A DNA stretch of 64,000 nt. Origin: Rhodanobacter panaciterrae (GTDB lineage: Bacteria; Pseudomonadota; Gammaproteobacteria; Xanthomonadales; Rhodanobacteraceae). The stretch is from contig NZ_BMXT01000001.1 of NCBI RefSeq assembly GCF_014651895.1, positions 558,001-622,000 on the forward strand. Direction: 5' to 3'. Made by a program: the position numbers and the translations under genes. Below the pieces are notes generated by a model. The model saw only the letters and a program-made list of their open reading frames with translations. It did no database searches and was not told the DNA's origin. This document shows, piece after piece, positions 15,764-24,679 of this stretch. Positions within the stretch are counted from its first letter, which is position 1, and each line of letters opens with the position of its first letter.

Positions 15764-17680
15764 ATGCCCCGTTCGCGCCTGCAACGCATCTTTTCCACGC
15801 CGCTGCGACTCACTCGCCGTACCGTGTTGTACGCCGGGCTGGTGCTGCTGGTGCTGGTGTTTGTACCGCTGATCGTGGCCAGCAGCCGCTGGCTGCATGC
15901 GTCGCGGATCGATCTGACCACCGACCAGTTGTACACGCTGACGCCGGGCACGCTGCATATCGTCGACACGCTGCAGCGGCCGTTGCGACTGACCCTGTAT
16001 TTCTCCGATCACGCGACCCGCGACCTGCCGCAGCTGCGTAGCTACGAGCAGCGCGTGCGCGAGATGCTGCAGGAGATGGTGGCGCGTTCGCACGGTCGGA
16101 TCCGTCTGCAGATCATCGATCCGGTGCCGTACTCGGACGACGAGGCCAGTGCCGAGGGCGGTGGTCTGACCGCCGCCAATGGCGGCAGCAACGGCGAGCG
16201 GGTGTTTTTCGGGCTTGCCGGCAGCGCGATGTCGGGCAACGTCGACAGCGAGGGCGCGGACGACCGCGCGCCGGAGAAGACGCTGGCGATCGCATTCTTC
16301 GATCCCGCGCGCGAGGCGTTTCTCGAGTACGACATCGCCAAGCTGCTGTACGAGTTGAACCAGGCCAGCAAGCCGCCGATCGGCGTGATCAGCGCGCTGC
16401 CGGTCGATGGCAATCCGGTGCTCAGCGAGCAGCCGTGGACGGTGATGCAGCAGCTTGGTCAGCTGTTCGACGTGAAGGCGCTGGATCCGGCGACGCTGAA
16501 GCACGTCGACGAGCACATGAAGGTACTGCTGCTGATCCAGCCCAAGCGGCTGCCGCCTGATGCGCAGTACGCGATCGACCAGTACGTGCTGGGTGGCGGC
16601 CATCTGGTGGTCTTCGTCGATCCGGACGCGGAACTCGACAGCACGCCGTACACCGCCGACAGCATCACGTTTCCCGATCACGGTTCGGATCTGCCGCGTC
16701 TGTTCAAGACCTGGGGGGTGATCTATGACCCGTCCAAGGTGGTGCTGGATCGCGCCCGCGCGTTGCAGATCGAACTGGCCGGCAGCAGCCTCAATCATCC
16801 GGCGATGCTCGACCTCGGTGCGCAGGAGCTCAATCGTGACGATGTCGTCACCGCCAGCCTGCAGCGGATCAATGTGTCCACCGCCGGCTACTTCGACCTC
16901 GCACCGGATGCGCATGCGCGGCTGATTCCGCTGCTGCAGAGCAGTGCCGAGGCCGAGGTGGTCTCGACACAACGGGTACTCGATGCGAGCAACGATCCCG
17001 CCTCACTGCTGCAGGGCTACAAGGCGGACGGTACCCATTACGTGCTGGCGGCGCGTCTGCGCGGCGCCTTCGACAGCGCGTTTCCCGAGCGTGTTGCCCA
17101 GCCCGGTCATCTGGCGCATTCCGCACCGAATGCTGAAGTGATCCTGGTCGCCGATACCGATCTGCTCAGCGACCGCTTGTGGGTCGAGCCGCAGACCATT
17201 CTCGGCGAAACCATGATGCGGGTCTTCGCCAACAACGGTGATCTTGTCATCAACCTGGTCGACAACCTCAGTGGTTCTTCGGCCCTGCTGTCGATCCGCG
17301 GGCGCTCCACTTCGCAGCGGCCGTTCACGCGGGTGCAGGCATTGCGCAACGTGGCCGATCAGAAATTCCTGCAGAAGGAGCAGGAGCTGGAGCAGGAGCT
17401 GGCCGATACGCGTCGTCGACTGGACGAACTGCAGCCAGCCAAAGGCAGCCATGGCAGCACCGCCACGGCCGAGCAGCGCCGCGAGATCGAGCAGTTCCGT
17501 CAGCGCCAGCTCGCGATCAACAAGGAACTGCGCGACGTGCAGCACCAGCTCAATGCCGAGATCGATGCGCTGGGCCTGCGCGTGAAATTCATCAACATCG
17601 TGCTGGTGCCGGCGCTGGTGGTGCTGATCGGCCTGCTGTATGGCTGGCGGCGCACCCGGTACAGCCGCCAGCGGCGGTGA
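15764..17680 (+). CDS. GldG-family ABC-type transport auxiliary protein
   Basis: 638 residues. A membrane helix is at about 25-45 and another near the C-terminus (FINIVLVPALVVLIGLLYGW). Between them lies a large periplasmic region starting LTTDQLYTLTPGTLHIVDTL, typical of GldG/DUF4350 proteins, with GGGHLVVFVDPDAELD near residue 280. A coiled coil (about 530-610, KEQELEQELADTRRRLDELQ) precedes the last helix. It completes the three-gene ABC-2/GldF/GldG operon. Its substrate is unknown. Confidence 0.85.
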   Translation: MPRSRLQRIFSTPLRLTRRTVLYAGLVLLVLVFVPLIVASSRWLHASRIDLTTDQLYTLTPGTLHIVDTLQRPLRLTLYFSDHATRDLPQLRSYEQRVREMLQEMVARSHGRIRLQIIDPVPYSDDEASAEGGGLTAANGGSNGERVFFGLAGSAMSGNVDSEGADDRAPEKTLAIAFFDPAREAFLEYDIAKLLYELNQASKPPIGVISALPVDGNPVLSEQPWTVMQQLGQLFDVKALDPATLKHVDEHMKVLLLIQPKRLPPDAQYAIDQYVLGGGHLVVFVDPDAELDSTPYTADSITFPDHGSDLPRLFKTWGVIYDPSKVVLDRARALQIELAGSSLNHPAMLDLGAQELNRDDVVTASLQRINVSTAGYFDLAPDAHARLIPLLQSSAEAEVVSTQRVLDASNDPASLLQGYKADGTHYVLAARLRGAFDSAFPERVAQPGHLAHSAPNAEVILVADTDLLSDRLWVEPQTILGETMMRVFANNGDLVINLVDNLSGSSALLSIRGRSTSQRPFTRVQALRNVADQKFLQKEQELEQELADTRRRLDELQPAKGSHGSTATAEQRREIEQFRQRQLAINKELRDVQHQLNAEIDALGLRVKFINIVLVPALVVLIGLLYGWRRTRYSRQRR

Positions 17681-17792
17681 AAGCGGCAATCTGCCGCAAC
17701 CCCGCGGCACAGTGGCGGCAAATTCCGCCGATGCGCGGCATTATGCTGGGCGGTCGCCGGCGCTTGCTGGCGCGAACTGAATCGCTGGTGCC

Positions 17793-18680
17793 GTGACCGT
17801 GACCGCAACCTTGCTGAAATGGATCGTGCCGTGGGAGTTCTCGTGGGTATTCCTCGCGGGCTTCGTGCTGACCTGCGTGTTGTATTTGCGCGGCAGCCGT
17901 CGGCTATCGGTGAGCCGCAGCCGCCGGCTGGCGTTCTGGATCGGCATGGCGATCATCTACCTGTCGCTGCACACCTATCTGGATTATTACGCCGAGCATG
18001 AGTTCTTCATGCACCGGATCCAGCAGCTCCTGCTGCATCATCTGGCGCCGCTACTGATCGTCACCGCGTTTCCGGGCACGGTGCTGCGCGCCGGCATGCC
18101 GCTGGCGTGGCGGGTGCATGTGCTGCAACCGCTGCGGCGCTCGTGGCCGTGGCGCATCGTCAGCGGCGTGCTGCTGAATCCGACCGTGGCGACGCTGCTG
18201 TTCATCGGCTTCATCGTGATCTGGCTGATCCCGTCGATGCAGACGCTGGCGATGCTGGATTGGCGCATCTACCGTTTCATGAACTGGAGCATGTTGATCA
18301 GTGGCTTCGCCTACTGGTCGCTGGTGCTCGATCATCGACCGCATCCGCCGGGGCGGATGACCGCCGGTCTGCGCGTGCTGTCGCCAGCGCTCACGATGAC
18401 GCCGCAGATCCTGGCCGGCGCAATCGTCACCTTCTCCAAGACCGACCTGTATCCGATCTTCGAGATCTGCGGGCGCGCGTTCACCTTCAACGTGCTGACC
18501 GGTCAGCTGATCGGCGGCGTGATCATCTGGGTGCCGTCGGCGTTGCTGGAATCGATTGGCGGCCTGATGGCGCTGCGCCAGTGGCTGCGGCTGTCGCGCA
18601 ACGGGCGGCTACCGCGCAAGCCGTTGCGTCAACGTTCGGCGGCGGCAACTGCCAGGGTTAATGCGGGCCGCTCGTCGTAG
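17793..18680 (+). CDS. CtaG-family (caa3-type) cytochrome c oxidase assembly protein
   Basis: 295 residues with seven or so membrane helices. The family signature region reads HTYLDYYAEHEFFMHRIQQL LLHHLAPLLI in pieces near residues 50-90, rich in His that may bind copper, with a further DHRPHPPGRM loop near 185. The start is GTG 17793 (or the GTG two codons later). No ATG is available in frame. It probably helps copper insertion in cytochrome c oxidase, supported by the convergent PCuAC and SCO genes next door. The stop codon lies within the first bases of a REP-like repeat. Confidence 0.82.
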   Translation: MTVTATLLKWIVPWEFSWVFLAGFVLTCVLYLRGSRRLSVSRSRRLAFWIGMAIIYLSLHTYLDYYAEHEFFMHRIQQLLLHHLAPLLIVTAFPGTVLRAGMPLAWRVHVLQPLRRSWPWRIVSGVLLNPTVATLLFIGFIVIWLIPSMQTLAMLDWRIYRFMNWSMLISGFAYWSLVLDHRPHPPGRMTAGLRVLSPALTMTPQILAGAIVTFSKTDLYPIFEICGRAFTFNVLTGQLIGGVIIWVPSALLESIGGLMALRQWLRLSRNGRLPRKPLRQRSAAATARVNAGRSS

Positions 18681-18736
18681 GAGCCCGCTTGCGGCGAAGG
18701 GCAGGAAAGCATCGCCCGCGAGTGGGCTCCTCCTAC
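18677..18736. repeat. REP-like inverted pair (GTAGGAGCCCGC type)
   Basis: GTAGGAGCCCGCTTGCGGCG (from 18677) is mirrored by CGCCCGCGAGTGGGCTCCTC then CTAC (ending 18736), separated by about 14 bases. This resembles the dispersed GTAGGAGC-type REP elements of pseudomonads and xanthomonads. Between convergent genes it may also act as a bidirectional transcription stop. Confidence 0.8.
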
Positions 18737-18772
18737 CGATAGCCAAGTGAGGTGGGCAAGTGCGGTGTGGCC

Positions 18773-19240
18773 TCAGTGTCCACGGTGATCGTCGCCGGCA
18801 TCCATGGCATTGGCTGGACGTGCGATGAAGTCGGTGGCGAGCGTGCTGCCATCGGTGAAGCTGAGCGTCAGCCTGACTGTGTCGCCGGGCTTCACCGGTG
18901 CGTTCGCCTGCATCAGCATCAGGTGGTAGCCGGCCGGTGCCAGCACCGCCTTGCCATGCGCCGGTACGGGCAGCGCATCGACCATCGTCATGCGGCTCAT
19001 GTCGCCCGCGGTCGAACTCTGGTGCAGCATCACGTCGGCATACACCGTGCTACTGGCGCCGCTCAGCGCGACCGGTTGGTCGCCATCGTTCTGCAACGTG
19101 ACATAGGCGCCGGCTGGCAGGTCGCCGGGCAGTACACGGATCCAGGCATGACTGGCATGCACGTGGTCGGCGGCGCTGGCGTGTACGCCGCCAGTCAGCA
19201 ACAAACCAGCGAGCAGGAATGACAACGTGGATGACTTCAT
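18773..19240 (-). CDS. Periplasmic copper chaperone, PCu(A)C family
   Basis: 155 residues with a signal peptide of about 23 residues (MKSSTLSFLLAGLLLTGGVHASA). The copper-binding signature HxnMx~21HxM is present as MLHQSSTAGDMSRM and GYHLMLM. The tail is His-rich (DDHRGH). It carries Cu(I) for assembly of the CuA centre of cytochrome oxidase with SCO. Its ATG overlaps the SCO stop by four bases, so the two genes form an operon, as is common. Confidence 0.92.
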   Translation of the reverse strand: MKSSTLSFLLAGLLLTGGVHASAADHVHASHAWIRVLPGDLPAGAYVTLQNDGDQPVALSGASSTVYADVMLHQSSTAGDMSRMTMVDALPVPAHGKAVLAPAGYHLMLMQANAPVKPGDTVRLTLSFTDGSTLATDFIARPANAMDAGDDHRGH

Positions 19241-19845
19241 GGCGTGGCTCCGGTATCGAGCAGCAGATGCAGGTCGTGCACGAGATCGTCGCGCGAGGCG
19301 GACGGCGTGGACAGCAGGCGCGCCTTGCCGTCGCGGTCGAACACGTAGATCGCCGAACTGTGGCTGACCTCATAGCTGCCGTCGGCCGAACCCGGTTCGC
19401 GGGTGAACGCTGAGCGATAGCGCTTGCTCAACGCCTCGGTCGCCCGCGCGTCGCCGGTGAGACCCACCGCGCGCGAGTCGAACGCATTGACGTAGGCATG
19501 CATCACGGCCGGTGTGTCGCGTGCCGGATCGACGCTGACGAACAGGATCCGCGCGCCATCGGCCAGCGGCCCCAGCCGCTGCATCACCACATGCAGCTGG
19601 GCCAGGGTCAACGGGCACACATCGGGGCAGTGGGTGTAGCCGAAATACAGCAGCACGACCTTGCCGCGATAATCGGCGCCGGTCACTGCCTTGCCATGAT
19701 CGTCGGTGAGTTTGAAATCGAGGTCGGGCATGTGGCCGCTGATATTGGTCAGCCGGAACGGCAGCGGTTCATCGTGTTGGCAGCCAGCCAGCAGCAGGCC
19801 GACGACCAGCAGCAGGGCAGGGAGAAAGGCGCGGCAGAGCTTCAT
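19237..19845 (-). CDS. SCO1/SenC-family copper/redox protein
   Basis: 202 residues. The N-terminus is a lipoprotein-type signal (LLLVVGLLLAGC). The thioredoxin-like domain has the copper ligands CPDVCPLT near residue 75 and a later His in YEVSHSSAIYVFD. SCO delivers copper to, or reduces the cysteines of, the CuA site in COX II at the outer face of the inner membrane. It starts divergently from the DUF423 gene and is first in the SCO-PCuAC operon. Confidence 0.92.
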   Translation of the reverse strand: MKLCRAFLPALLLVVGLLLAGCQHDEPLPFRLTNISGHMPDLDFKLTDDHGKAVTGADYRGKVVLLYFGYTHCPDVCPLTLAQLHVVMQRLGPLADGARILFVSVDPARDTPAVMHAYVNAFDSRAVGLTGDARATEALSKRYRSAFTREPGSADGSYEVSHSSAIYVFDRDGKARLLSTPSASRDDLVHDLHLLLDTGATP

Positions 19846-19923
19846 GCGAGAATCCGGAGCTTCAACCGGTCAAGCATACGACAGTGGTCGCAATGCACGG
19901 TCCGGCAAACAGGATATTCCGTG

Positions 19924-20304
19924 ATGATGCGACAACCTGTCCATGCGCGAGCAGGTCTGCTGGTCGGCCTCGCCGGCGCCAGTGCGGTGCTGCTGGGTGC
20001 CTTCGGCGCGCATGCCTTGCGCGGCGTGCTCGACATGCACAGCAGGGAGTTGTGGCAGACCGCGGTGAACTATCACGTCTGGCATGCGCTGGCGCTGGCC
20101 TTGGCGGCGGGACTCGGACGTGGTCGCAGCGGGCGTTTCGCGATGGCTGCATTTGCCATCGGCATTGTGCTGTTCAGCGGAAGTCTGTACGCGCTGGCGC
20201 TCGGTGCGCCGCGCTGGACCGGCATCATCACGCCGATCGGCGGACTCGCTTTCATCGCGGGCTGGATCGCGCTGGGTTTGTCGCTGCGCTCGCGTGTGGA
20301 TTGA
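19924..20304 (+). CDS. DUF423 family small membrane protein
   Basis: 126 residues with four membrane segments. The family motif LLGAFGAHALRG occurs near residue 20 and TPIGGLAFIAGW near the end, as in YgdD-like proteins. The function is unknown. ATG 19924 (or the adjacent ATG 19927) is the start: the frame extends far upstream, but that part is antisense to the SCO gene and has no family resemblance. Confidence 0.85.
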   Translation: MMRQPVHARAGLLVGLAGASAVLLGAFGAHALRGVLDMHSRELWQTAVNYHVWHALALALAAGLGRGRSGRFAMAAFAIGIVLFSGSLYALALGAPRWTGIITPIGGLAFIAGWIALGLSLRSRVD

Positions 20305-20329
20305 GCCGCAGGCCCGTCATTCACCTGTC

Positions 20330-20716
20330 ATGCCGTTGAGTCAGCATGCCGGCATGAACCTGGCCACGATTTTCCGCACGCATCCATGGTTGCCCGTCGT
20401 CGGCATGCTGGCGGCGCTGCTGGCCATCGTGCTGAACGGTTTCGGCCTGGTTCGTCCGCTGCCGGGATCAGGTACGCTGATGCGCTGGCACGATGCCGGG
20501 CGCGACTGGTTGCTGGTCGCCGATGACGACGCCAACCAGCTGACCGTGTATGACGCTGCCGATGGACGGCCGCTGCGACGGCTCGGCCCGGGCGCCGTCG
20601 GCAATGTCGCGACACTGGCCCAGCGCGACGGTCACTTGTTCGTGGTCGACGATGACGGCACACGCAATGAGCTCAAGCTGCCCCAGCTGAAGACGGTTGC
20701 CTCCAGCTCACCTTGA
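20330..20716 (+). CDS. Hypothetical membrane-anchored protein
   Basis: 128 residues, or 120 if translation starts at MNLATIF (20354). One membrane helix (VVGMLAALLAIVLNGFGLV) is followed by a soluble domain with a beta-propeller-blade-like pattern (WLLVADDDANQLTVYDAADG, then HLFVVDDDG). It starts 25 bases after the DUF423 gene and may be co-transcribed. I recognise no family with confidence. A loose likeness to PuhC-type assembly proteins was considered but not relied on. Confidence 0.55.
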   Translation: MPLSQHAGMNLATIFRTHPWLPVVGMLAALLAIVLNGFGLVRPLPGSGTLMRWHDAGRDWLLVADDDANQLTVYDAADGRPLRRLGPGAVGNVATLAQRDGHLFVVDDDGTRNELKLPQLKTVASSSP

Positions 20717-20726
20717 TGCATCGCAA

Positions 20727-21506
20727 TCAGAGGCTGGCCGCCAGCGGCAGCGCCACGTGCAGCACCAGATCGGCACAGAAGTGCGCCAGCATCGCGTGCT
20801 CCAGCCCGTACTTCCAGAACAGCGTGCCGGTCACCACCCCAACCAGCGCATTGAGCAGCACGATGCGGGCGATCGCGAACGGTGCGTGCGCCATGCCGGT
20901 GGCAAACGCAGCCGGCAGGTGACCGGCGCCGAACAGCAGCGCCGCCAGCACGATCGCGACGACGAACATCCACGCTCGCGCCTGTCGCCGGTTGAGCCAT
21001 GCCAGCAGCCATACGAACAGGCTGACCAGCAGCAGGCGGCATTCAGTCTCTTCGACGATGCCGCCATAGAACGAGGCCAGCGCGCCACGCCACGCCGAGT
21101 CGATGGCGGCGGCTGTGCCGATGGAATGCCATGGTGAACGCGCCAGATCGAAGCCGACAACCAGCATCGAGGCCACCGCGCCGAGCACGGCAGCCAGCCA
21201 CCAGTGCGCGCGCCGGGCGGGATCGCGCGGTTGGCGGTAAACCCAGGCGCGCAGCCAGGGTGCATCGAGTCCGTGCCGCGCGCCAAGGAACAGGCCCAGC
21301 CAGCCCAGCAGCCAGCACAACACGCCCGCCTGCAGAGCCTGGGCCGGCAGTAGCACCCACAGCGGAAGTGGTGACGCAGCGAGCTTCAGCGGCATCAGCG
21401 CGATGAGATAGGGGCACAGCGCCAGCGTTGCCAATATCCCGGCCACGCCCAGCCATAACGCCAGCTTCAGATGCGGTCCACGGACATATGGTTCGGTCGG
21501 CAGCAT
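20727..21506 (-). CDS. CPBP-family intramembrane metalloprotease
   Basis: 259 residues with about seven membrane helices. The CPBP (Abi/Rce1-like) motifs are present: EETECRLLL near residue 160 (the EExxxR motif), FGAGHLPAAF near 195 (motif 2 His), and HFCADLVLH near 240 (motif 4). It likely cleaves or processes membrane or prenylated substrates, or serves in bacteriocin self-immunity. The substrate is unknown. It converges on the hypothetical gene ending at 20716 and lies just downstream of the SPFH operon on the same strand. Confidence 0.82.
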   Translation of the reverse strand: MLPTEPYVRGPHLKLALWLGVAGILATLALCPYLIALMPLKLAASPLPLWVLLPAQALQAGVLCWLLGWLGLFLGARHGLDAPWLRAWVYRQPRDPARRAHWWLAAVLGAVASMLVVGFDLARSPWHSIGTAAAIDSAWRGALASFYGGIVEETECRLLLVSLFVWLLAWLNRRQARAWMFVVAIVLAALLFGAGHLPAAFATGMAHAPFAIARIVLLNALVGVVTGTLFWKYGLEHAMLAHFCADLVLHVALPLAASL

Positions 21507-21515
21507 TGACGTGTC

Positions 21516-21890
21516 CTAGGGCATCGACTTGACGAAGAAGCCGCCGATCTTGCCGTCGGCGTCGCAGACCACCCGCGTATTGAGCTGGTCCTGGCCGTGG
21601 TGCAGCGGTGTCACCACCACGGCATAGCCTTGTACATTGCTGAGCTGCACCGGGCCGCGCACATCGGGTAGGTCAGGGTGTTGCACCTTGGCCTGCCAAA
21701 GCCGGGCCAGCCTGTCGACACTCAGACTTGCCTTCATGCGTTCGTTGAAATCTGCGGTGGCGCCGAGATAGTCGCGCTTGTCCAGATGGTCGAGCATTCT
21801 GCTGGAGGTGGCCTGGCAATCGGCGTCGGCGGCATGTGCTGTGCCGACCGCGAGACCGAGTGTGATGCAGACAGCAAAGGCAAGTTTCAT
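21516..21890 (-). CDS. Secreted DUF3887-like protein
   Basis: 124 residues. A signal peptide cleaves after about residue 20 (LGLAVGTAHA-AD). The mature part has LDKRDYLGATADFNERM, followed by LWQAKVQHPD and a beta-rich stretch ending RVVCDADGKIGGFFVKSM, which fits DUF3887. It probably acts in the periplasm, function unknown. It follows the DUF4177 gene after 26 bases, as the last member of the SPFH gene run. Confidence 0.7.
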   Translation of the reverse strand: MKLAFAVCITLGLAVGTAHAADADCQATSSRMLDHLDKRDYLGATADFNERMKASLSVDRLARLWQAKVQHPDLPDVRGPVQLSNVQGYAVVVTPLHHGQDQLNTRVVCDADGKIGGFFVKSMP

Positions 21891-21916
21891 CAGATGATTT
21901 CTCCGGATGAGGCCGC

Positions 21917-22111
21917 TCAGCGCGGCCGCTTGAAGTACAGCACGGTCGGTTGACCGGGGCCGACGCAGATGGCGCTGACCAGCTCCCAGCCAAGTGCGCC
22001 CTCGCGGTTGAGTTCACCGATGGCCTCGTCATCGGTTGGGGTCAGCACGAACTTGAGGCCACCGCCGCAGTGCTTCAGCGTCACGACCTTGTATTCCCAT
22101 GTGGCAGTCAT
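21917..22111 (-). CDS. DUF4177 domain protein
   Basis: 64-residue soluble protein: WEYKVVTLKHC at the start, then LNREGALGWELVSAICVG, the typical DUF4177 pattern (short beta-alpha-beta with ExLNxxGxxGWELV). Function unknown. It is 20 bases downstream of the Arc-like gene and on the same strand. Confidence 0.85.
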   Translation of the reverse strand: MTATWEYKVVTLKHCGGGLKFVLTPTDDEAIGELNREGALGWELVSAICVGPGQPTVLYFKRPR

Positions 22112-22131
22112 CGTGTGCTCTCTGGGTACCT

Positions 22132-22323
22132 TCAGTAGCTGTCGTCATCGGCCGGTGTTGCGGCCTTTTCGTTCTTCAAACGGCCGTTCTTGCGCAGCGC
22201 CTCGCGCAACACGTACTCGATCTGCGCATTGACGCTGCGCAGCTCGTCGTCGGACCAGCGCTGCATCGCATCGAGTACGGCAGCGCTGATGCGCAGTGGA
22301 TAGGCTTTTTTCTCGGCGGCCAT
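22132..22323 (-). CDS. Arc-like ribbon-helix-helix DNA-binding protein
   Basis: 63 residues. An N-terminal strand KAYPLRIS is followed by two helices (AAVLDAMQRWSDDE, SVNAQIEYVLREALRK), the ribbon-helix-helix arrangement of Arc/MetJ repressors. The tail is Lys/Asp-rich. It presumably binds DNA as a dimer of dimers. The tandem 11-base repeat at 23309-23330 upstream of the operon is a natural candidate for its operator, which would give autoregulation (inference). It starts 6 bases after the 23-residue membrane peptide gene. Confidence 0.82.
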   Translation of the reverse strand: MAAEKKAYPLRISAAVLDAMQRWSDDELRSVNAQIEYVLREALRKNGRLKNEKAATPADDDSY

Positions 22324-22329
22324 GCGTGC

Positions 22330-22401
22330 TCAGTGCTGCCGGCGGTGCCGGGCGGCGCTGGCGAAGGCTGCAATGACGATGATGATGAGAACGGCGGTCA
22401 T
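22330..22401 (-). CDS. 23-residue membrane peptide in the SPFH operon
   Basis: Small reading frame [20 protein letters not shown] followed by RQH and stop. A strong Shine-Dalgarno GAGGAG sits six bases before the ATG, overlapping the end of the SPFH gene, and the stop is 6 bases before the Arc-like start. Residues 3-16 form a hydrophobic helix with a positively charged C-terminal tail, so a single-pass inner-membrane microprotein is likely. It may bind or regulate the SPFH protein. That is inference from position only. Confidence 0.6.
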   Translation of the reverse strand: MTAVLIIIVIAAFASAARHRRQH

Positions 22402-22411
22402 GCTGTGCTCC

Positions 22412-23281
22412 TCAGCCGTTGTACAAGGTGCCGGTGTTCACCACCGGCTGGGTGCCGCGCTCGCCGCACAGCACCACCAGCAGGTTGCTGACCATGGCCG
22501 CCTTGCGCTCTTCGTCGAGCTGTACCACGCCACGTTTGCTGAGTTGGTCCAGCGCCATCTCGACCATGCTGACGGCGCCTTCGACGATCCGGGTACGCGC
22601 CGCGATGATCGCGCCGGCCTGCTGCCGCTGCAGCATCGCCTGGGCGATTTCCTGGGCATAGGCAAGATGGCTGATGCGCGCTTCGACCACCTGCACGCCG
22701 GCCTTGCCGAGACGGGTCTGGATTTCGTCGCGCAGATGCGTGTTGATCACATCGCCATGGCTGCGCAGCGATGGCACGTTGTCGTCGTGCGAGTCGTACG
22801 GATAGCTCTGCGCCATCTGCCGTAGCGCCGATTCGCTCTGGATGTGCACGTAGTTCTCGTAGTCGTCCACGCAAAACACCGCCTCGGCGGTATCCACCAC
22901 TTGCCACACCACCACGGCGGCGATCTCGATCGGGTTGCCGTCGCTGTCGTTGACCTTCAGTTTGCTGCTCTCGAAGTTGCGCACGCGCAGCGACAGGCGC
23001 TGCCTGCTGTAGAACGGATTGGTCCAGCGCAGGCCGGCATCGCGCACGGTGCCAGCGTATTTGCCGAACAGTTGCAACACCTGGCCTTCGTTCGGCGCGA
23101 CCTGGAAGAAGCCCTTCAGCAGGAGCACTTCGAGCACCCCCAAGGCGGCACCGACAAAGATATGCAGCGCCGGCTGTGCCGGATCGGCTGTAAAAATCAG
23201 TGTCGCGGCGACGCCGGCCAGCACGATGCAAAACCCGATGAAAGGGATGCCGGCGACGGAAAAACCATTGCGTTCGTTCAT
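22412..23281 (-). CDS. SPFH/Band 7/PHB domain membrane protein
   Basis: 289 residues. Two N-terminal hydrophobic segments ([20 protein letters not shown] and [18 protein letters not shown]) precede the SPFH domain (about 60-230), with [35 protein letters not shown] and [13 protein letters not shown] helical C-terminal region contains [21 protein letters not shown]. Such proteins oligomerise at membrane microdomains. GGGAGA precedes ATG 23281. It leads a minus-strand run with the 23-residue peptide, Arc-like, DUF4177 and DUF3887 genes. Confidence 0.9.
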   Translation of the reverse strand: MNERNGFSVAGIPFIGFCIVLAGVAATLIFTADPAQPALHIFVGAALGVLEVLLLKGFFQVAPNEGQVLQLFGKYAGTVRDAGLRWTNPFYSRQRLSLRVRNFESSKLKVNDSDGNPIEIAAVVVWQVVDTAEAVFCVDDYENYVHIQSESALRQMAQSYPYDSHDDNVPSLRSHGDVINTHLRDEIQTRLGKAGVQVVEARISHLAYAQEIAQAMLQRQQAGAIIAARTRIVEGAVSMVEMALDQLSKRGVVQLDEERKAAMVSNLLVVLCGERGTQPVVNTGTLYNG

Positions 23282-23308
23282 GGTGTTGTCTCCCTGAGAT
23301 AGGCAAAT

Positions 23309-23330
23309 TAGATATCAAATAGATATCAAA
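23309..23330 (-). promoter_or_regulatory. Tandem 11-bp repeat upstream of the SPFH operon
   Basis: Two perfect copies of TAGATATCAAA in direct tandem (23309-23319 and 23320-23330), about one helical turn each, each containing the palindrome GATATC. They lie 28-49 bases upstream of the SPFH start, where the promoter should be. The short period suits side-by-side binding of ribbon-helix-helix dimers such as the operon's own Arc-like product. Confidence 0.6.
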
Positions 23331-23440
23331 TACAAGAGCCGATCTGGAATGCCAGGTAGGGCGGCCGAGAACCCGGATGGGGCGCCCTGAGCAGCCTCCT
23401 GGCCGCATACAATGGCGCTTTGCCTGCGCCGGAGAACCCG

Positions 23441-24622
23441 ATGAAGCCGTTTGGTACGCCCCATTCCGATCATGCCTTGCGGGTCCTGCTGCTCGGGGCG
23501 GGCGAGCTGGGCAAGGAAGTCGCGATCGAGCTGCAGCGTTACGCGGTGGAAGTGATCGCGGTGGATCGCTACGCGAATGCGCCGGCGATGCAGATTGCCC
23601 ATCGCAGCCATGTGATCGACATGCTCGACGGCAAGGCGTTGCGCGCGGTGATCGAGCTGGAAAAGCCCGACCTGGTGGTGCCGGAGATCGAGGCAATCCA
23701 CACGCCAACCTTGATCGAGCTGGAGAAGGAAGGGCAGCGGGTGATCCCGACCGCCCGCGCGGCGTGGTTGACGATGGACCGCGAAGGCATCCGCAAGCTG
23801 GCCGCCGAGGAACTGAAACTGCCGACCTCGCCGTATCGCTTCTGCGATAGCGAAGCGCAATACCGCGATGCGGCCGCCACGATCGGCTACCCGTTCGTGA
23901 TCAAGCCGGTGATGAGTTCATCCGGCAAGGGCCAGAGCGTGGTGCGTAGCGCCGATGAATTGCAGCATGCATGGGACTACGCGCAGTCCGGTGGCCGCGC
24001 CGGCAGGGGGCGCGTGATCGTCGAAGGCTTCGTGGATTTCGATTATGAAATCACCATGCTGACGGTACGGCACACCGATGGTGTCAGCTTCTGCGCGCCG
24101 ATCGGCCATCGTCAGGAAGACGGCGATTATCGTGAGTCGTGGCAGCCGCAGCCGATGAGCGAGGTCGCGCTGGCCGAGGCGCAGCGACAGGCCGCCGCGG
24201 TGACCGGTGCGCTCGGTGGCTGGGGCGTGTTCGGCGTGGAGTTCTTCATCAAGGGCGATGCGGTGATCTTCTCCGAGGTCAGTCCGCGTCCGCACGACAC
24301 CGGCCTGGTCACGCTGATCTCGCAGGAACTGTCCGAGTTCGCGCTGCATGCGCGCGCGATCCTCGGTCTGCCGATTCCGGTGATCCACCAGTATGGGCCA
24401 TCGGCCTCGTGTGCCGTGCTGGTCGAGGGTGATGGCGCTGGGCCGCGCTATCACGGTGTGGCCACGGCACTGGCCGAACCGGATACGCAACTGCGCATCT
24501 TCGGCAAGCCTGAAGTGAAGGGCCGTCGACGCATGGCGGTGACGCTGGCGCGCGCCGGGTCACTTGAGGCGGCGGTAGGCAAAGCGGTACGGGCGGCGGG
24601 GCATCTGCGCATCGAGTTGTGA
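23441..24622 (+). CDS. purT: Formate-dependent phosphoribosylglycinamide formyltransferase PurT
   Basis: 393 residues, full length for PurT, the ATP-grasp enzyme that formylates GAR with formate and ATP in purine synthesis, in place of the folate-dependent PurN. It starts [20 protein letters not shown]. The ATP-grasp core includes [13 protein letters not shown] near residue 165 and [20 protein letters not shown] near 270, and [10 protein letters not shown] is conserved. GGAG lies 7 bases before ATG 23441, which is preferred over an ATG seven codons upstream. It is divergent from the SPFH operon. Confidence 0.95.
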   Translation: MKPFGTPHSDHALRVLLLGAGELGKEVAIELQRYAVEVIAVDRYANAPAMQIAHRSHVIDMLDGKALRAVIELEKPDLVVPEIEAIHTPTLIELEKEGQRVIPTARAAWLTMDREGIRKLAAEELKLPTSPYRFCDSEAQYRDAAATIGYPFVIKPVMSSSGKGQSVVRSADELQHAWDYAQSGGRAGRGRVIVEGFVDFDYEITMLTVRHTDGVSFCAPIGHRQEDGDYRESWQPQPMSEVALAEAQRQAAAVTGALGGWGVFGVEFFIKGDAVIFSEVSPRPHDTGLVTLISQELSEFALHARAILGLPIPVIHQYGPSASCAVLVEGDGAGPRYHGVATALAEPDTQLRIFGKPEVKGRRRMAVTLARAGSLEAAVGKAVRAAGHLRIEL

Positions 24623-24679
24623 GCGCGGGCGATGCGCTAGGCTTGAAGGGTATGGCGACTGACTGAAGGGAGAGCATGC

